The notes under the pieces: model-generated
Databases searched by the model: none
What the model saw: the letters and a program-made list of their open reading frames with translations, nothing else
Told to the model about the DNA's origin: nothing
Made by a program: the position numbers and the translations under genes
From: Amblyornis subalaris
Taxonomy: Eukaryota; Chordata; Aves; Passeriformes; Ptilonorhynchidae
Length of the DNA: 64,000 bases
Direction: 5' to 3'
Assembly: GCA_018881555.1 (NCBI GenBank)
Contig: JACAXG010000008.1
Span: 977,383-1,041,382 of the forward strand
Shown: positions 47,531-64,000 of the stretch, piece by piece
Layout: every line of letters starts with the position of its first letter
Position numbering within the stretch: the first letter of the stretch is position 1

Positions 47531-48784
47531 CTTTAGGATCCATTCTATGACTATAAATGTATCTATTAACACTATAAATGAGTATATCTAGAGAGGGACC
47601 TGCCCTCCCTGGTGCACACACAGGACGCTCCCAGGCAGAGCGGGGCCGTGGGTGCGTCCCTGCCGTATCTGTACCTCAGCCCACCCAGGGGCTCCTCTGG
47701 CCAGGCTCAGCGGACCTAAGGTGAGCTGCCAGAGCTTTTTTAGTCTCATCCTTGAGGGAATCATGACTACATCCACCTGAGAGGGAACAGCAATCTGCAC
47801 AGCTCACGTAAGTGTTGGAGCACCTTATGTAACAGGCAGCAAGAAAAGCTCCCAGAAGAACGACGTTTTCTGCTCCCTGAGATGGGCAACTTCNCTGCAC
47901 AACAGCAGCAGGAGCATCCACAGCCACGGGCTCCCTGTCAGAGCTGGGAGGTGCTGCGGGAGAGCTGGGGCTGTTCTGGCAGGTCTGGGCTTGGTCTGGN
48001 TCCCTTTCCATCACTGCTCCCTTCCATCTGCAGCTGCACGGCCACTCNGCCCTTTGTCTTCCCAGCGCCTCTTTGATTGGGTTTAGAGTAAATCACTGAG
48101 GGTAGATTTAATTTCTTGGAGCTGATAATGAGTGTAGCTAGATATGGATCCTTTCATTTAAAAGTCTGCTTTGCAATTCAATCAGCCTCCACAGCCTCAA
48201 CACCAGCCTGGAAGTAATGTGGGATGGTTGCAATGGTGAATAAAGAATAGAAAAATTAGACAAAAATTAGATTAATGATTGTATCAGAAATACTGAGCTG
48301 CTCTCTGTAATCAAGTTTCACCGCAATGTGCTCTCTCAACACACTGGTGTCTCTGGGGAGGATTACACATCTCCATAAGCAGCCTCGGGGTTTGTCCAGT
48401 GCTGAGTAATTCCATCCCTCCCTGCCTGGCCAGGCTGTTCCCATCCCACAGCACAGCTCTATCCACACACAGGAAACCAGGAGAGCAGCACCACTACCTG
48501 CAGCAACTTTCCCATTCCTCATCTGCTTAAGGAACATTTTTATGAATGATGTGACAAGACATTCACAGCTACTCTGACACCCCCAGGCAGCCCAGCAGGG
48601 CTCACCCCCCATCCCCGACACCAGAGTCCTGTTTGGGTAATTTGGNTTTCTACCCCGTGCCCCTGCAATGGCCAAACCAGGAATGACCACACATCAAATG
48701 GGAAAGTCATTAAATATCAAACCAATCACAGATACAGTTACTTCCCACGTTGGAATCCTCCTCTCAGTGACTTTTTGAGGGACA
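47531..48784. other. Intron 2, unique sequence
   Basis: Nothing recognised. Confidence 0.55.
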
Positions 48785-48915
48785 CAGAATCATCACAGAA
48801 CCATGGAATGGTTTGGCTTGGAGGGATGTTAAAGATGATCCAGTTCCACCCCCTACCATGGACAGGGACACCTTCCACTATCCCAGGCTGCTCCAAGCTC
48901 TGTCCAACCTAAAGA
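48785..48915 (-). mobile_element. CR1 LINE fragment, about 130 bp
   Basis: 'catcacagaaccatggaatg', 'gtttggcttggagggatgtt', 'ccatggacagggacacctt', 'ggctgctccaagctctgtcc'. Confidence 0.87.
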
Positions 48916-50875
48916 CTTGGATCAATGGATACAGAAGATTTAGTTATGGAACAAGAGAGGCTCCCCATTGGGACCAAGGGGGACATGAAAAACCCCAGCT
49001 TCACACTTCAGTTTTGTTCCTTTCCCTGTGTCCNCCTGACCAAGTTCCATTTTTCGCCAGCATATTTCCTGGTTTACCTTTGGAGAAAATGGGAATCCTC
49101 AAATGCTGGCATCAAAGCAAAGAAGAAGGGTATAATATTTAAACAATATGGAAATGAATAATCAATAATATCTGAACTAATGAGCTTTAAACAAGTTTGA
49201 TTTGGGGCTGGAAGCGGAGAAAACGAACAGAGAATCCAGTGGCTTCTTCCACTGCAAGTGTGTCATTTTTAGAGAAGAATTAATTTCCCAAGCAAAGCAT
49301 CAGCTGCCAAAGCAATGAGACATTTACCCTTGATAAGGATATTTAGACTCACCCAGAAAACTTTCACCGTTCTGCTGNAGTAGGATTGAAAGCTCTCACC
49401 CAACTCCAGAGCTGGAGCACTGCCCTGGGCAGGAGGGGAGATGCCCCCAGACCTTGGGAGGAGAACTGGGCTAGATTTCCCTGCCAAGCCACTCAGGTGT
49501 GTCAGAGCCACGTCAAAAGGAGCTCCCTGTGAGCCCCAGGGCCTGGCAGCTCAGAGNGGCCCTCCTGCTCCAGAGGATGCTCCACGCTGGGAATGCTGCC
49601 CTGGCCCTGCACACCCAGGGACACCTGAGCCCTGGGACTGCACACAAACCCCAGACTGGCTGTGCCACAGGAGAAACCCCCCAACCCCTACCTGAGCGCC
49701 CCTGAGCCCCCCACCTTCCCTGGCCTGCCCTTTGCACTTTGTGCACTTTGCACTCAGTGCACATCCCTGCTGCACTTTGCAAATGAACCCTGTTATTGCA
49801 GAGAGCCAGGGCATGCTTTGTTCCCAAACGTGCCTTTATCCCAGTGCAGAGGATATCCACAGCCCTGGGAGCTGTTACAGACACTCTGACAAGGGCACAC
49901 GTCCTTCCCCTGTGCCAGAGTCCCACTNACCACAGCCACGAGCTCTTGTGGCCAATTACTCTCCATGCTTTTCCCCTAATTAATTCAGCCTGGCAACCTC
50001 TCCATGCCCAGCCCCAGTGTCCAGCACTTCCAGGAAGTNGTACTGGTAGAATGACAGGGCTGATCTCTGTTCTAAAGCCATTTCCAAGTCCATACATTGA
50101 ATCCTGAAGAGCAGAAATTGANAGGATAATTCATTTTTCTCACTCAGTCAGACGCAGCTCCCCAGAAAACGTTCNCCCAGGCTGTTCTAAATCTGGCTCT
50201 TAGTTAAAATAATGTGACTCTTTGTCTCATCATGTCATTGTCACATACTTTGCCTTGAATATTTCAAATTTTGCACTTTCCTGATCCTGTCTGCAAATCT
50301 TTGGTTTCCTTACATGACTTTTTTTTGCATATTTGGAGCTGTCACTCTCTTGGGCTGGATTGATTCCCCAGCACTGCTTTTCCCAGTACCTCAGCACACA
50401 AGGGAATTCTGCACCGTGGCAAACACACCTCCAGACAGCTCATACCTGCTCACCTTGAGACTGGGACCCATCTGTGCCCCAGCAACAGCATTCCCAGGAA
50501 AAAGTGGGATTTTTTTCCTTTTTCCACACCAAGACTGAGAAGTGCATCATGTGTGAGCCTCAGCTGTGCCACACAAACACCTCCAGGGTCTCCTGCAGGA
50601 GCACCGAGACACATCTACCATACATCCACTGCAGAGATGCTCCTGCAGGGCAGGATAACNTCACTCATCCCCAAAGATGGCACTACTTGTGCAGCAGAGA
50701 GAAGGGCAGCTTTAAATTGAGATAATTACACATTTTCTACTTCAAATGGAACAGGAGATTGGAGACAAATCCCTTGAAGAGACTCTGAAGACCACGGCCA
50801 ATATCACTAAGCCAGTCCCTGACCTTTGGGGGCAGCAGGAGGGGAGAGCAGTCCTTTAAACCTGACACTGTCTGG
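48916..50875. other. Intron 2, unique sequence
   Basis: Nothing recognised. Confidence 0.55.
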
Positions 50876-51004
50876 GCAGCCCCAGATCTGTGCTGGGGGT
50901 CCTCAGGCAGCCCCAGATCTGTGTGGGGGTCCCCAGGCAGCCCCGGATCTGTGTGGGGGTCCCCAGGCAGCCCCAGATCTGTGTGGGGGTCCCCAGGCAG
51001 CCCC
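50876..51004. repeat. 30-bp minisatellite, about 4 copies
   Basis: Four units of CCCCAGATCTGTGTGGGGGT plus CCCCAGGCAG in exact 30-bp register. The first unit carries a few differences ('gtgctgggggtcctcagg'), the others are almost identical. The 30-bp period keeps reading frames open, so open frames on both strands here are repeat artefacts. Confidence 0.95.
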
Positions 51005-52098
51005 CTGCCCTCGGACAGTTTGGTCCCCAGCATGCAGCCCCTGGGCACAGCTCACTGTCCACACTGCAATCTCGATTCCCTGAGCTGGGACAGGATTTTT
51101 CAGGCATGGATTTGCCATCAGCAGCAACCCGATATCCATGGATTGGCTGGTTAGGATGGGGAAAGGAGAGCTCCTCCGGGGTGAGATCAATTCCTGCCTC
51201 AGCTGCTGGGATGAGCAAAGGACAGATCTGCAAATCAGCTCCCAATACCAGATATTTTCCCCCCTTTGTTGATCCAGCAAAAATCCTGCATTCAAAGGCA
51301 GCTGCTGATCCACCTGTGCACATCCACGTCCTGGAGAGAAAAGCAGCTTAAGTACTAATGACATCCAAATTATATCCTTGCCATCTTTGACGTTTNTGAT
51401 TCCTGCTCCTTTCTGAGTCAAAGATGCCGTTAGGGTTTAATCAATAGCATTCTGCTGGGAGAAAGGCCTTCTGGAGCTGACAAAACTGCACAGGTTTGGC
51501 TTTGAGACCTGCTTGAATCTGAAAAGCCATAAAGAGGAAGTGCTTTACTTTTCATGCTGGGGAGGCTGTTGAGATTTCTGAGGAAATCAAAGAGCGACTC
51601 CAAACACGCCGTTACCTCGCTCGGCTGATCCCAACACGGGGCTGGATCAGGGAAAAGCTGGGGGTGTGACTGTGGATGCAGCTCTGGGCTCACTGCTCAG
51701 CCTGGGAACACTCAGAACTCAGAGGTTAATAAAATATAATCAAATCTATCCCACCAAAAATGGGGAAGATGGTCATCTCTGGATTCCGTCATTACATCGC
51801 TCGGACCCGCTGTGCTCCGTTCGCTGACTCGGAGTCTCCCCCACACCCAGGGCTGTCCTGCTCGCAGGAGCAGAGTGCCAGCCCGGCTCTGAGGCTCTGG
51901 AGGGAGGTGTCAGTGCCAGCCCGGGCTGCCAGGCCACACTGGCCTTTGCCCCTGTGCAGGAGGGGCAATCTCTGGCCACAGGTTACCTGGGCCAGCCAGA
52001 AATATTCCTGCCAGTAACTGGGGTTTGGTTTGTTGGGGTTTCGGGGGTATTTTTTTTAAATCCTGGAGTGCCAGTGATTTTTCCCTGTTTCCCAGTGA
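51005..52098. other. Intron 2, unique sequence
   Basis: Nothing recognised. Confidence 0.55.
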
Positions 52099-52238
52099 AA
52101 TCATAGAATGGTTTGGGTTAGAAGGGACCTTAAAGNCCATCCAGTGCCACCCCTGCCATGGGCAGGGACACCTTCCACTATCCCAGGGTGCTCCANGCCC
52201 NGTCCAGCCTGGCCTTGGACACTNCCAGGGATGGGGCA
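52099..52238 (-). mobile_element. CR1 LINE fragment, about 140 bp
   Basis: 'tcatagaatggtttgggtta', 'gaagggaccttaaagnccat', 'ccatgggcagggacacctt', 'cctggccttggacactncca'. Four n bases. Confidence 0.9.
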
Positions 52239-52929
52239 TCTGGGAAATCAGAGGAAAAGACTGAGATGGCCCAGGGGTGTCTGATCTCAAGGTCAGTGAA
52301 TGACCTCCCTGGACACCAAAGTCCTGCTGCCCTTCACTCAGGGTCTCAGAGGCACTAACAGGGACTCAAGGGAAGGGAGGGGAGGGAAGCAGGGAGAGAA
52401 CATGGCGAGGCTTTAAAAAAAGATGGTGCTTTTAATGAGTTGGGAAGTTCTCAGGAAGCAGGACTGTAATTTGCTGGATTGATTGCACTGAAACTCCAGC
52501 TCTGGCATTTGTTCTTGGAGAAGTCTGAGGGAAATCACTGCATCAAAGGAGCTCCTGCACAGCAGCAGCATTGGCCAGAGCCTCCCGAGCATGAGACTAA
52601 TAAAATTTTGCAATCCCTCAAAAGTGCTAATTGCTTTTTTAGTGCATCCTACAGAGCAGGGGCACTGTAGGGCATCTGTGTGTGAAGGAACTGGAGAGGG
52701 GCTGCGCTTCCTCAGAGCTTCTGCAGAGATTTTTCCAAAGGAAATGTTTATTTCAAGGAACAGTTTGGCACTACAGACTTTGGCTGCGATTTTGTGAGGC
52801 TGCTTCTCTGCCTTCTCCNCTGATGTCAATAAATAAAAGTTCTTTGATTACAGCAGTGGGAGGCTTGAGATCAGTTCTGGTCGTGCTGGAGGAGTTGGGC
52901 TTTCCTGAGAATGAACCACGTGAGGAATG
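52239..52929. other. Intron 2, unique sequence
   Basis: Nothing recognised beyond a short G/A-rich stretch ('gggaagggaggggagggaag') at 52370-52395. Confidence 0.55.
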
Positions 52930-53185
52930 AACTGGCACGGGGATTATTAAGAGGCAAAAATTCCAAACTGGGAATATCTAAGCTCAAATTCATCCTGGCT
53001 TGGGGCAAGCAGGGCACTGTTCTGTTGCCCAGAGAAGCTGTGGCTGCCCCATCCCCGGAAGTGTCCAAGGCCAGGTTGGACNGGGCTTGGAGCAGNCTGG
53101 GATAGTGGAAGGTGTCCCTGCCCATGGCAGGGGTGGAATGGGATGAGCTGTGAGGTCCCTTCCAACCCANACCTTTCTGATGAGC
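52930..53185 (+). mobile_element. CR1 LINE fragment, about 255 bp
   Basis: 'gcccagagaagctgtggctg', 'ccggaagtgtccaaggccag', 'ggaaggtgtccctgcccatg', 'gaggtcccttccaaccca'. Three n bases. Confidence 0.88.
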
Positions 53186-56100
53186 TGTCAAAAGAGAACC
53201 CATTCTGACACCCACGTGTCACTCTGGCCTCACCCCAAGCTCCAAATAATTGCTGGTTTTGGATAAGCCAGCCGGCTCAGACAAGGGGCGAGCTCCTCAC
53301 AAAGCCAACAGCATCCCCTGGGAGCACCTCCCGGGGCTCTGCCCTGCTTGGACACGGCCCCAGGCCACTGCCCCAGGGCCACCCTCTCCCACCTCCCACA
53401 ACACCGAGACACAGCACTGAGACACAGCTCCTGATTTCCCTGCGTGCAGAGCAAGAGCAGCTCCAGTCCATTTGAACAGAGGCCACAAAAGCTCAGCACT
53501 CTGGAAAAAAATCAAGGTGCTCGAGTTCCTTTCTACAGGCTCAGATGTCCAAACTTCAGACTTCAAGTGGCAGTTGGCTTTGACATTGAAATAGATATGA
53601 AAAAGCCCTCCCAAGGAATAACGGAAGGAAACTTGGCAAAAGGCACATGCTGAAAAAAATCAAGGCCATTTCTTAAGCAGAGTCCGTGCTATCCAGCAGT
53701 GATATACCAGCAGTATAATCTTAATTAGCCAATAAAAGTTTTTAGACAATCTGTCTAGACTTGCTTTTGCCTGGATATAAAATTGGCCTTAAAAGAAATA
53801 TATAAACAGCAATGAAACATCAATGAAGAGCCGTCAAAAAAAGCTCCCTGCTGCTCTGCATCTGCACCCTGCTCTTCTTAAAACACGAGCACCGAAGCAA
53901 AATCCTTGGGTTTGGAAGCAGAAGAGCTGCTCTGCTTGGGCTCCCTGCCCTGCAGGCCCACTGAGCTCCGTGACTCGCTGGTGCAGGAGTTAAACAGAGC
54001 ACGGCTCTCCTGGACAGCTCTGACCAACACAGCTCACCAGGGGCTTCGTCTGAGCAAGCCAAGTCATTGTAAACAATAATTGAGTACAGCCACGGCTGGA
54101 GAGCAGCTGGGTTTGTCCTGCCTGCTCCAAAGCAGCAGAGCAGCGTGGGACCACAGGACAGCACAGGGGACACTCGTGGAGAGAGAGTGGACAGAGAGAA
54201 CCGAGTCTTTGAGGGGAAAGTATTAGGCTGGAAAAGGAACAAAATACAGATATGGGATAAACTGAGAGACAATGGAAGGGCTGATTAGACATCGTGGATC
54301 AGTGAATTAAGGGGAGAAACAAAATACATCCAGGGAGTTCAATTACAGTGTGTCTTCCATCAACGCTTAAAGAGTATTTTCGTGATCACAGCCTGAGATA
54401 TCCCTCCCAGAGTGAGAAAGCGCTCACAGCGTCGTAGTGCAGCTCCTATTTCCAGCTCAAGTACCTCCCTGGATGGAGCACAGCAAAGAGCCTTTCAAAC
54501 ACTGCCCTGACAAATAACTTCCCTAAGAACATGCAGGGAAGACCAGAAACTCCACTGATCATCATTCCCTACCTGCCAGAACTCTGCAAGGTGGGNACAG
54601 ATGGGATTTTCTGCGCTCACTGAACTTCCCTGCCTACACAGGGACGGCTCAGACACCTCTGGGGACAGAGCAGGGAGTGCCTCTGGCTGCCCGGAGGATC
54701 ACCAGGAGTGCAGGAAAACCTCCTCCCAGGAGTGGGGAGGGCTCAGGGTGTTTGTCATCCTCAGCTGTCCGAGGAAGGATAAGAGTGAAGGAGGCAGGGG
54801 AGGATGTGATGGAAGAGGCATCTGGGCATTATTTATGTGCTGCTGCTCCCCCACGGCTGGGAGAGCTGTTCCCCGCATTAGCACGGAGCGGAAAGGGACT
54901 GTGGAGTACGGAAGGGACAAGACGAGGCAATATTTTGTATTTCCTCCTGGGACACAGGGTTTCAGTGACAGAAACTGGAATAACTTACTGCATCCCATTA
55001 TCTCTTCCCCNTCAGATGCAGAGACACATTTAGAGCTGGTCCCAAGCGAAGTCCCAACAAATTCATCCTACTTTGCACAACAGACACATCCCATGGGAGC
55101 ACCTCNGTGTCATCACAGTATTTCTGTTTTCCGTGGGGAAGGCAAAGTGACAGCAGGGGCTTCCTCTGCAGCAGGTTTTTCTGGAATTCATTTTATTCCT
55201 CCAGGGAAGCTGACAGGCTGCTGTGCACCGCGCACNGNGAGAGGCGCCGGAGGCGAGATGGGAGCTGGGATTCGCGGGATTCACAGGATTCATGGGATTC
55301 ACAGGCTCCACGTGTCCCTCCAGGCAGGCTGGGAGGCAGGCGAAGAGCAAAGGCACTCAGAGACAAACCTCTAGGAAGCCTGGCTTCCCTGCCCCCGGCA
55401 CAAAGAGAGACTTTGGGAAGAATTCCTGTCTTATCTTCCAGAAGTTTGAAGTTTTCACAATCAAAGTCAATTCTGCTCATGAAACCAGTATTTTTTTGTG
55501 AAACAAATGTGATTTTCCAGCCCACTCTCTATGGCAAATCTTCCTTACTCATGGATGTTTTTTCCCTGCTGTGGCTCAGTCTTTGCAACCCCAGCCACTT
55601 CTATCCACTTCATCCTACAGCGTTTCATCCCTCCTTCTCCTCAGCCTCAGAACTCCCTTGCTCTTTCCACAGCCTTGTTCCTGTTATTGTTCACTAACCC
55701 CAAACTCTCTCCTGTCCCCCTTCTCCTCCTCACCACAGCAGCCTCTGCCCTTCAAGGGGATCTGCTCCTCCAGCTTCCTCATGCACACTAACAAACTTTG
55801 TGTCCATATTCTCAACATCTCCACTGTTTTCCCCCATTTCCTCCCCTTCCCAGCAGCACTTGGCTGCAGAACGAACACCAACGCTCCCGTCCTTACCAGG
55901 AGGAACCATTACCCCTGGGATGCAGGAATCCTGCCAAAGAACAAATGGACACACCTGGATTGGAATGAAAAACTCACCGAGTCTGCAGCAAACCAACATC
56001 CTCCCTTCTGCAGGAGCCTTCCCGGGGGTGTCCAACTTTACNGGCAGAAATCGAGGATCAACAATGCATTTCCTGCTTTGCATTAACAAGGACTCAGTAA

Positions 56101-58957
56101 ATCCCTTCTGTGCAGCTGATCCACAGGCACATTGCACACGGCCACGCAAGCAGTGTTTTATTAAGGCCGGGGCAGCATTTTGAAAGGGCGCTGGCAGTTA
56201 TTTGTTCAGCAACAACAATTGCCTATTTCAATTTTATTCTGTCCTTGAGATGCAATCTCCACATGGTCAATAAGTGCCATAAAAAGGCAGATATTTATCA
56301 TTAAAGTGGCTGGTGCTGTAAGGGAACAGCAGCCTGTTCCAGCTCTCCAGTAACACTTCCTGAGCAGCAGCTGGGGGANCTNGTNCCGGGGGACATTCAG
56401 GATGGAGCTGCTCTCACATTCCATGTAACAGGCACTAAGGCAATCACCCCCTCAGACCTTTACCTCTTTTCCTCCTCCCCAGCCCTATGGGATTGATTTN
56501 TCACGAGTCTGTGGGAGAAGGAGGAATCACTCAGGAATCACAACAGGGGCAGAGGCTGCTGATGCTGCAGAGCCACCAGGGCACAGCCACACCCTGATCT
56601 GCCAGTGCCCCTCAGCCTCCCTGCTCTCCTGAGATCACAAGGACCCTATAAATCTACAGCAGGTACTTATCTTCCAGAGATGGCCAAAGATAAGGAAATA
56701 TATTTCTCACTAGACACCAGTGACTGGAGGTTTTTTGAATTCCAACTCTTTAACGATGTGCTTGTAGTTGGTGCCAACACTGCCTGTGCAGCCAAGAGAG
56801 AAATGGATGTTTCCAAAGGGCAGCTGAGCTCCCATCACTCTCCCTTCCTGGGCAGGGAGCAGAGCCAGCCCAGGACATCTGCCATGGCTGAGGGGCACAG
56901 CCCTCGCTGAAGGGATGAACATTGCACTCCAGTGTTTGGGTAATCTAAAAATACAGCCTGGTGCCCTGAGGGGTTTGCAACATCTTAGCCAGGCACATAA
57001 CGAGTTCNAAGTCCGGTGATCATCCTAAGGCCATCACCCATCCCCTCCCCTGCAGACGCCCCTGCNCACAGGTCACTGACACAGCCACAGCAGCTCTGGC
57101 CACTCACAGGGACAGATTTTGCTTTTCCACTCTCAGAAGTGCCTGAACTCTCAATGCAACCCAAACCAACCCCGAGGATGAAGGCCAGTGCACCTTCCAC
57201 CAGCTCAGCCACAATTAACAGCAGATCTCATTAACCCTGCCAGGCTGCAGCACACAACACGAGCCAGTACAGCCTCAATTCTTCCTGATTGTTTTTCTCT
57301 GAAGTGATGAAACATTTGTTATTTGAGAGTAGGAAGAACAATAGATTTCATAATGTTGTTATTTAACATCACTGCACACCGACAGGACACGTGCAGGAAT
57401 ACTTGGGAAAAGTAGAGAGAAAAATGGAAAACACTCGAAGTGCTTGGATATAAATGACTTCATTTTGTAAGTGGCTTATATATTTGGGTTGATCCAGAAA
57501 ACAGGGTCCCAGGTGAATGAGCAAAGGCCANTCCCCCCAGAGCAGAATCACTGAACATAACCAAAGGGAGAGCCCTGCCCTGCAGCCCCTCCAGCCCCAG
57601 TGCCAACACTGACCGCCAGGAGGGGTCTGCAGGACCAGGAATTTGCTGGGAAACCTCCTCAAACCTCAACCTGTCCTTTACACTCTCAAACTCCCTGAGC
57701 ATCCTGGGGGCTGTGGCCTTGCAGAGAGCCCAGACCCGCTGCACANCCTGCCCACTGGCCTGGATCTCTCAGTCTGCCCTGCAAACCCGGATTTGTGGCC
57801 AGACTGGTCAGCACCCAAGCTCAGCTGCCTGCCCTGACCCAGGGGCTGCAGAGGCTCCTGCCCCTGGGGCTGTGCAGGGGAGGTCACCGAACTCAGCTGA
57901 AGGAAGCCCCCAGGGTGGGCAGCACCACACCTCACCCACCCCATCGGCTGCCAGGGAATGTCTGCACAGGGGCTGCTCACAGCGGCCTTCTGGTGGCTGC
58001 CACAGGGGACAGAGGTCAGAGATCACCAGTTCAGGGCACCCCTGGATCCTGGGCAGCGCCCACTGCCAGCATCTGTGCGAAGCTTCACTGAAAGATCTGT
58101 TCCTTATTGCCAGTGCAGTCCCTGCTCACCTCTTCTGCCACCTTCCCTTCCCATCTTTAACCCTGGGTGATGCTGTGGAGTGACTGCTCCCTGTAAGGAG
58201 TGTTCTAAACCCCTTCAGCAGGGCTTTCACGGATCAAGGGGAAAACAGANAGGTTTCACTAGCACCAGAATGTAAGACAAAAAGGAAACAAATCAGGATT
58301 TTCTGCTCGGCACCAGGAATCAGCACTGCACTTGAGAGCAGTCTCCTCTCCCTCCCAGCCCCAGACACTTGTACAACTCCCTCCTAGCACTGATTTCACT
58401 CTCCCATGTTATCCAGCACTAATTTGTGCTAATGGAATTCCCCACAGACAGCATAAAAATTAAGTTCTATTAGAAAAATGCAGATTCAGGCTCCGAGCAG
58501 GCAGCTGAGCAGACCTACAGGAGCCTACAGAAGTGCTGTGTGAATCACTGAGGGATCACAGAGCAGCTCTGGGCTTTCTTCAGTGCCAGCTCCGTCAGCG
58601 AGTGCTGAGTGAGAGCAGAGGGTTCTGATACCACTGAGGGGTCAGGCAGCACCAGGACACGACTCAGGTCCCCAAAACCCCCAGCAAAAGATTCAGATCT
58701 TCTGACAAACACAAGTCAGTGGAGAAAACGAATACCAAGGCTTTAGGAAAAGCTGTTGCATTTTCANTTTTCGGTGGGTCAAAGGGTTTGAACCAGGCTT
58801 TGCGACAGAGAACAAACCCACAGAAAAGGACTTNTGCGGGGAGTACTTAATTGTAAGTCATTAATTTGTAAAGAAAGTGATGAATTTGGAGAGGATGATA
58901 TTTAATGCACAAACTGTGATGCAGTACACAACAGTGGTTCATTGATTCCAGGGGAGT
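53186..58957. other. Intron 2, unique sequence
   Basis: No genes recognised. The longest n-poor open frame of the window (257 codons, + strand, 54601-55374) lies here, but its product has no recognisable domain, motif or signal. A four-copy 9-bp repeat lies at 55267-55302. AT-rich parts at about 53650-53820 and 56160-56310. Confidence 0.5.
55267..55302. repeat. 9-bp tandem repeat, four copies
   Basis: GGGATTCGC, GGGATTCAC, AGGATTCAT, GGGATTCAC in a row. Confidence 0.9.
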
Positions 58958-59206
58958 GACAGAATCCTGGAATATCCTGAGATGGAAGGGACCTACAAGG
59001 ATCATCAGTCCAATCCCTCTCCCTGCACAGACACCCCAACAATTCCAGCCTGTGCATCCCTGGGAGCGTTGTCCAAANGCTCCTGGAGCTCTGGCAGCCT
59101 TGGGGCCGTGCCCATTCCCTGGGGAGCCTGTTCAGTGCCCANCACCCTCTGGGGGAAGAACCTTTCCCTGATATCCAGCCTGGCCCTCCCCTGGCACAGA
59201 TTCACT
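58958..59206 (-). mobile_element. CR1 LINE fragment, about 250 bp, distinct subtype
   Basis: 'gacagaatcctggaatatcc', 'tgagatggaagggacctaca', 'aggatcatcagtccaatccc', then 'tccctgatatccagcctggc', 'cctcccctggcacag'. This subtype differs at its 3' end from most CR1 copies in the window. Confidence 0.85.
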
Positions 59207-59389
59207 GGACAGACACAAGGACAACGTGTCTCACACAAGTTTGTAACTGTGTGTACACACAGGGGCTCAGTAGCAAATATAAACCGAAAGGGAAAAACAA
59301 GATATAGAAACTCATGTTTATATTGAGAAATGCTGTTCAGTAGCACTGCTGGGAAAAAAGTCTGCTTAGGAGGGCAGAAGGATTGAAAA
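59207..59389. other. Intron 2, unique spacer
   Basis: Short unique spacer between two CR1 pieces of the same orientation. Confidence 0.6.
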
Positions 59390-59458
59390 TCAGAGTGGTT
59401 TGGGATGGAAGGGACCTCAAACATCACCTTGTTCCAAGCCCCTGGCACGGGCAGGGAG
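59390..59458 (-). mobile_element. CR1 LINE 3' tip
   Basis: 'aatcagagtggtttgggatg', 'gaagggacctcaaacatcac', 'cttgttccaagcccctggca'. Confidence 0.8.

Positions 59459-64000
<4,542 letters not shown>

Noticed and set aside
54601..55374. 257-codon open frame on the + strand
   Set aside because: No domain, repeat, signal peptide or known family is visible. It ends in a small tandem repeat, and frames of this length are expected by chance in 64 kb of GC-moderate intron.
57497..57720. Possible CR1 fragment ('cctgccctgcagcccctcca')
   Set aside because: Only short words agree with CR1; the diagnostic 3' end and interior are missing.

Overview
This window is vertebrate nuclear DNA, very probably from a bird. 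It contains about two dozen short 3'-truncated CR1 LINE fragments of the avian kind, whose 3' ends are built on a 'tttgggttggaagggacc' core. The only protein-coding gene I can support lies entirely on the minus strand. It is GRM7, which encodes metabotropic glutamate receptor 7 (a group III, Gi/o-coupled presynaptic receptor). The window holds five consecutive internal coding exons, corresponding to exons 2-6 in mammals: 62960-63176, 24102-24243, 22959-23113, 7885-8025 and 1094-1294. All junctions are AG/GT with continuous phase, and together they give 285 codons plus one base with no stop. They correspond to about residues 174-458 of mammalian mGlu7, most of lobe 2 of the extracellular glutamate-binding Venus flytrap domain. 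Exon 1 lies beyond 64000, and exon 7 onwards (rest of the ectodomain, seven-helix domain, tail) lies before position 1.

Layout along + coordinates (opposite to transcription): 1-1093 intron 6 (partial) with a 24-unit minisatellite against the exon 6 donor; 1094-1294 exon 6; 1295-7884 intron 5; 7885-8025 exon 5; 8026-22958 intron 4 with a compound minisatellite at 13.88-14.56 kb; 22959-23113 exon 4; 23114-24101 intron 3 (988 bp); 24102-24243 exon 3; 24244-62959 intron 2 (38.7 kb) with an 871-bp assembly gap, two long CR1 copies, a G-rich array joined to a CpG-rich block at 43.1-43.6 kb, and further minisatellites; 62960-63176 exon 2; 63177-64000 intron 1 (partial).

The most notable signals concern the gene and its tandem repeats. 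GC at third codon positions jumps from 43% in exon 2 to 91-98% in exons 3-6, and the GC-rich exons appear to carry unusually many amino-acid changes for such a conserved receptor, although the ligand-contact residues are kept. Exon 6 lies between two minisatellites that supply splicing-like sequence: a 9-bp array forms its pyrimidine tract and is open in frame with the exon, and a 17-18-bp array carries repeated branch-point-like motifs just past its donor. No second gene, RNA gene, CRISPR array, microbial-type system or recognisable viral insertion was seen. Large parts of the introns are unique sequence in which I recognise nothing. Many isolated 'n' bases and two N runs show that this is a draft assembly.
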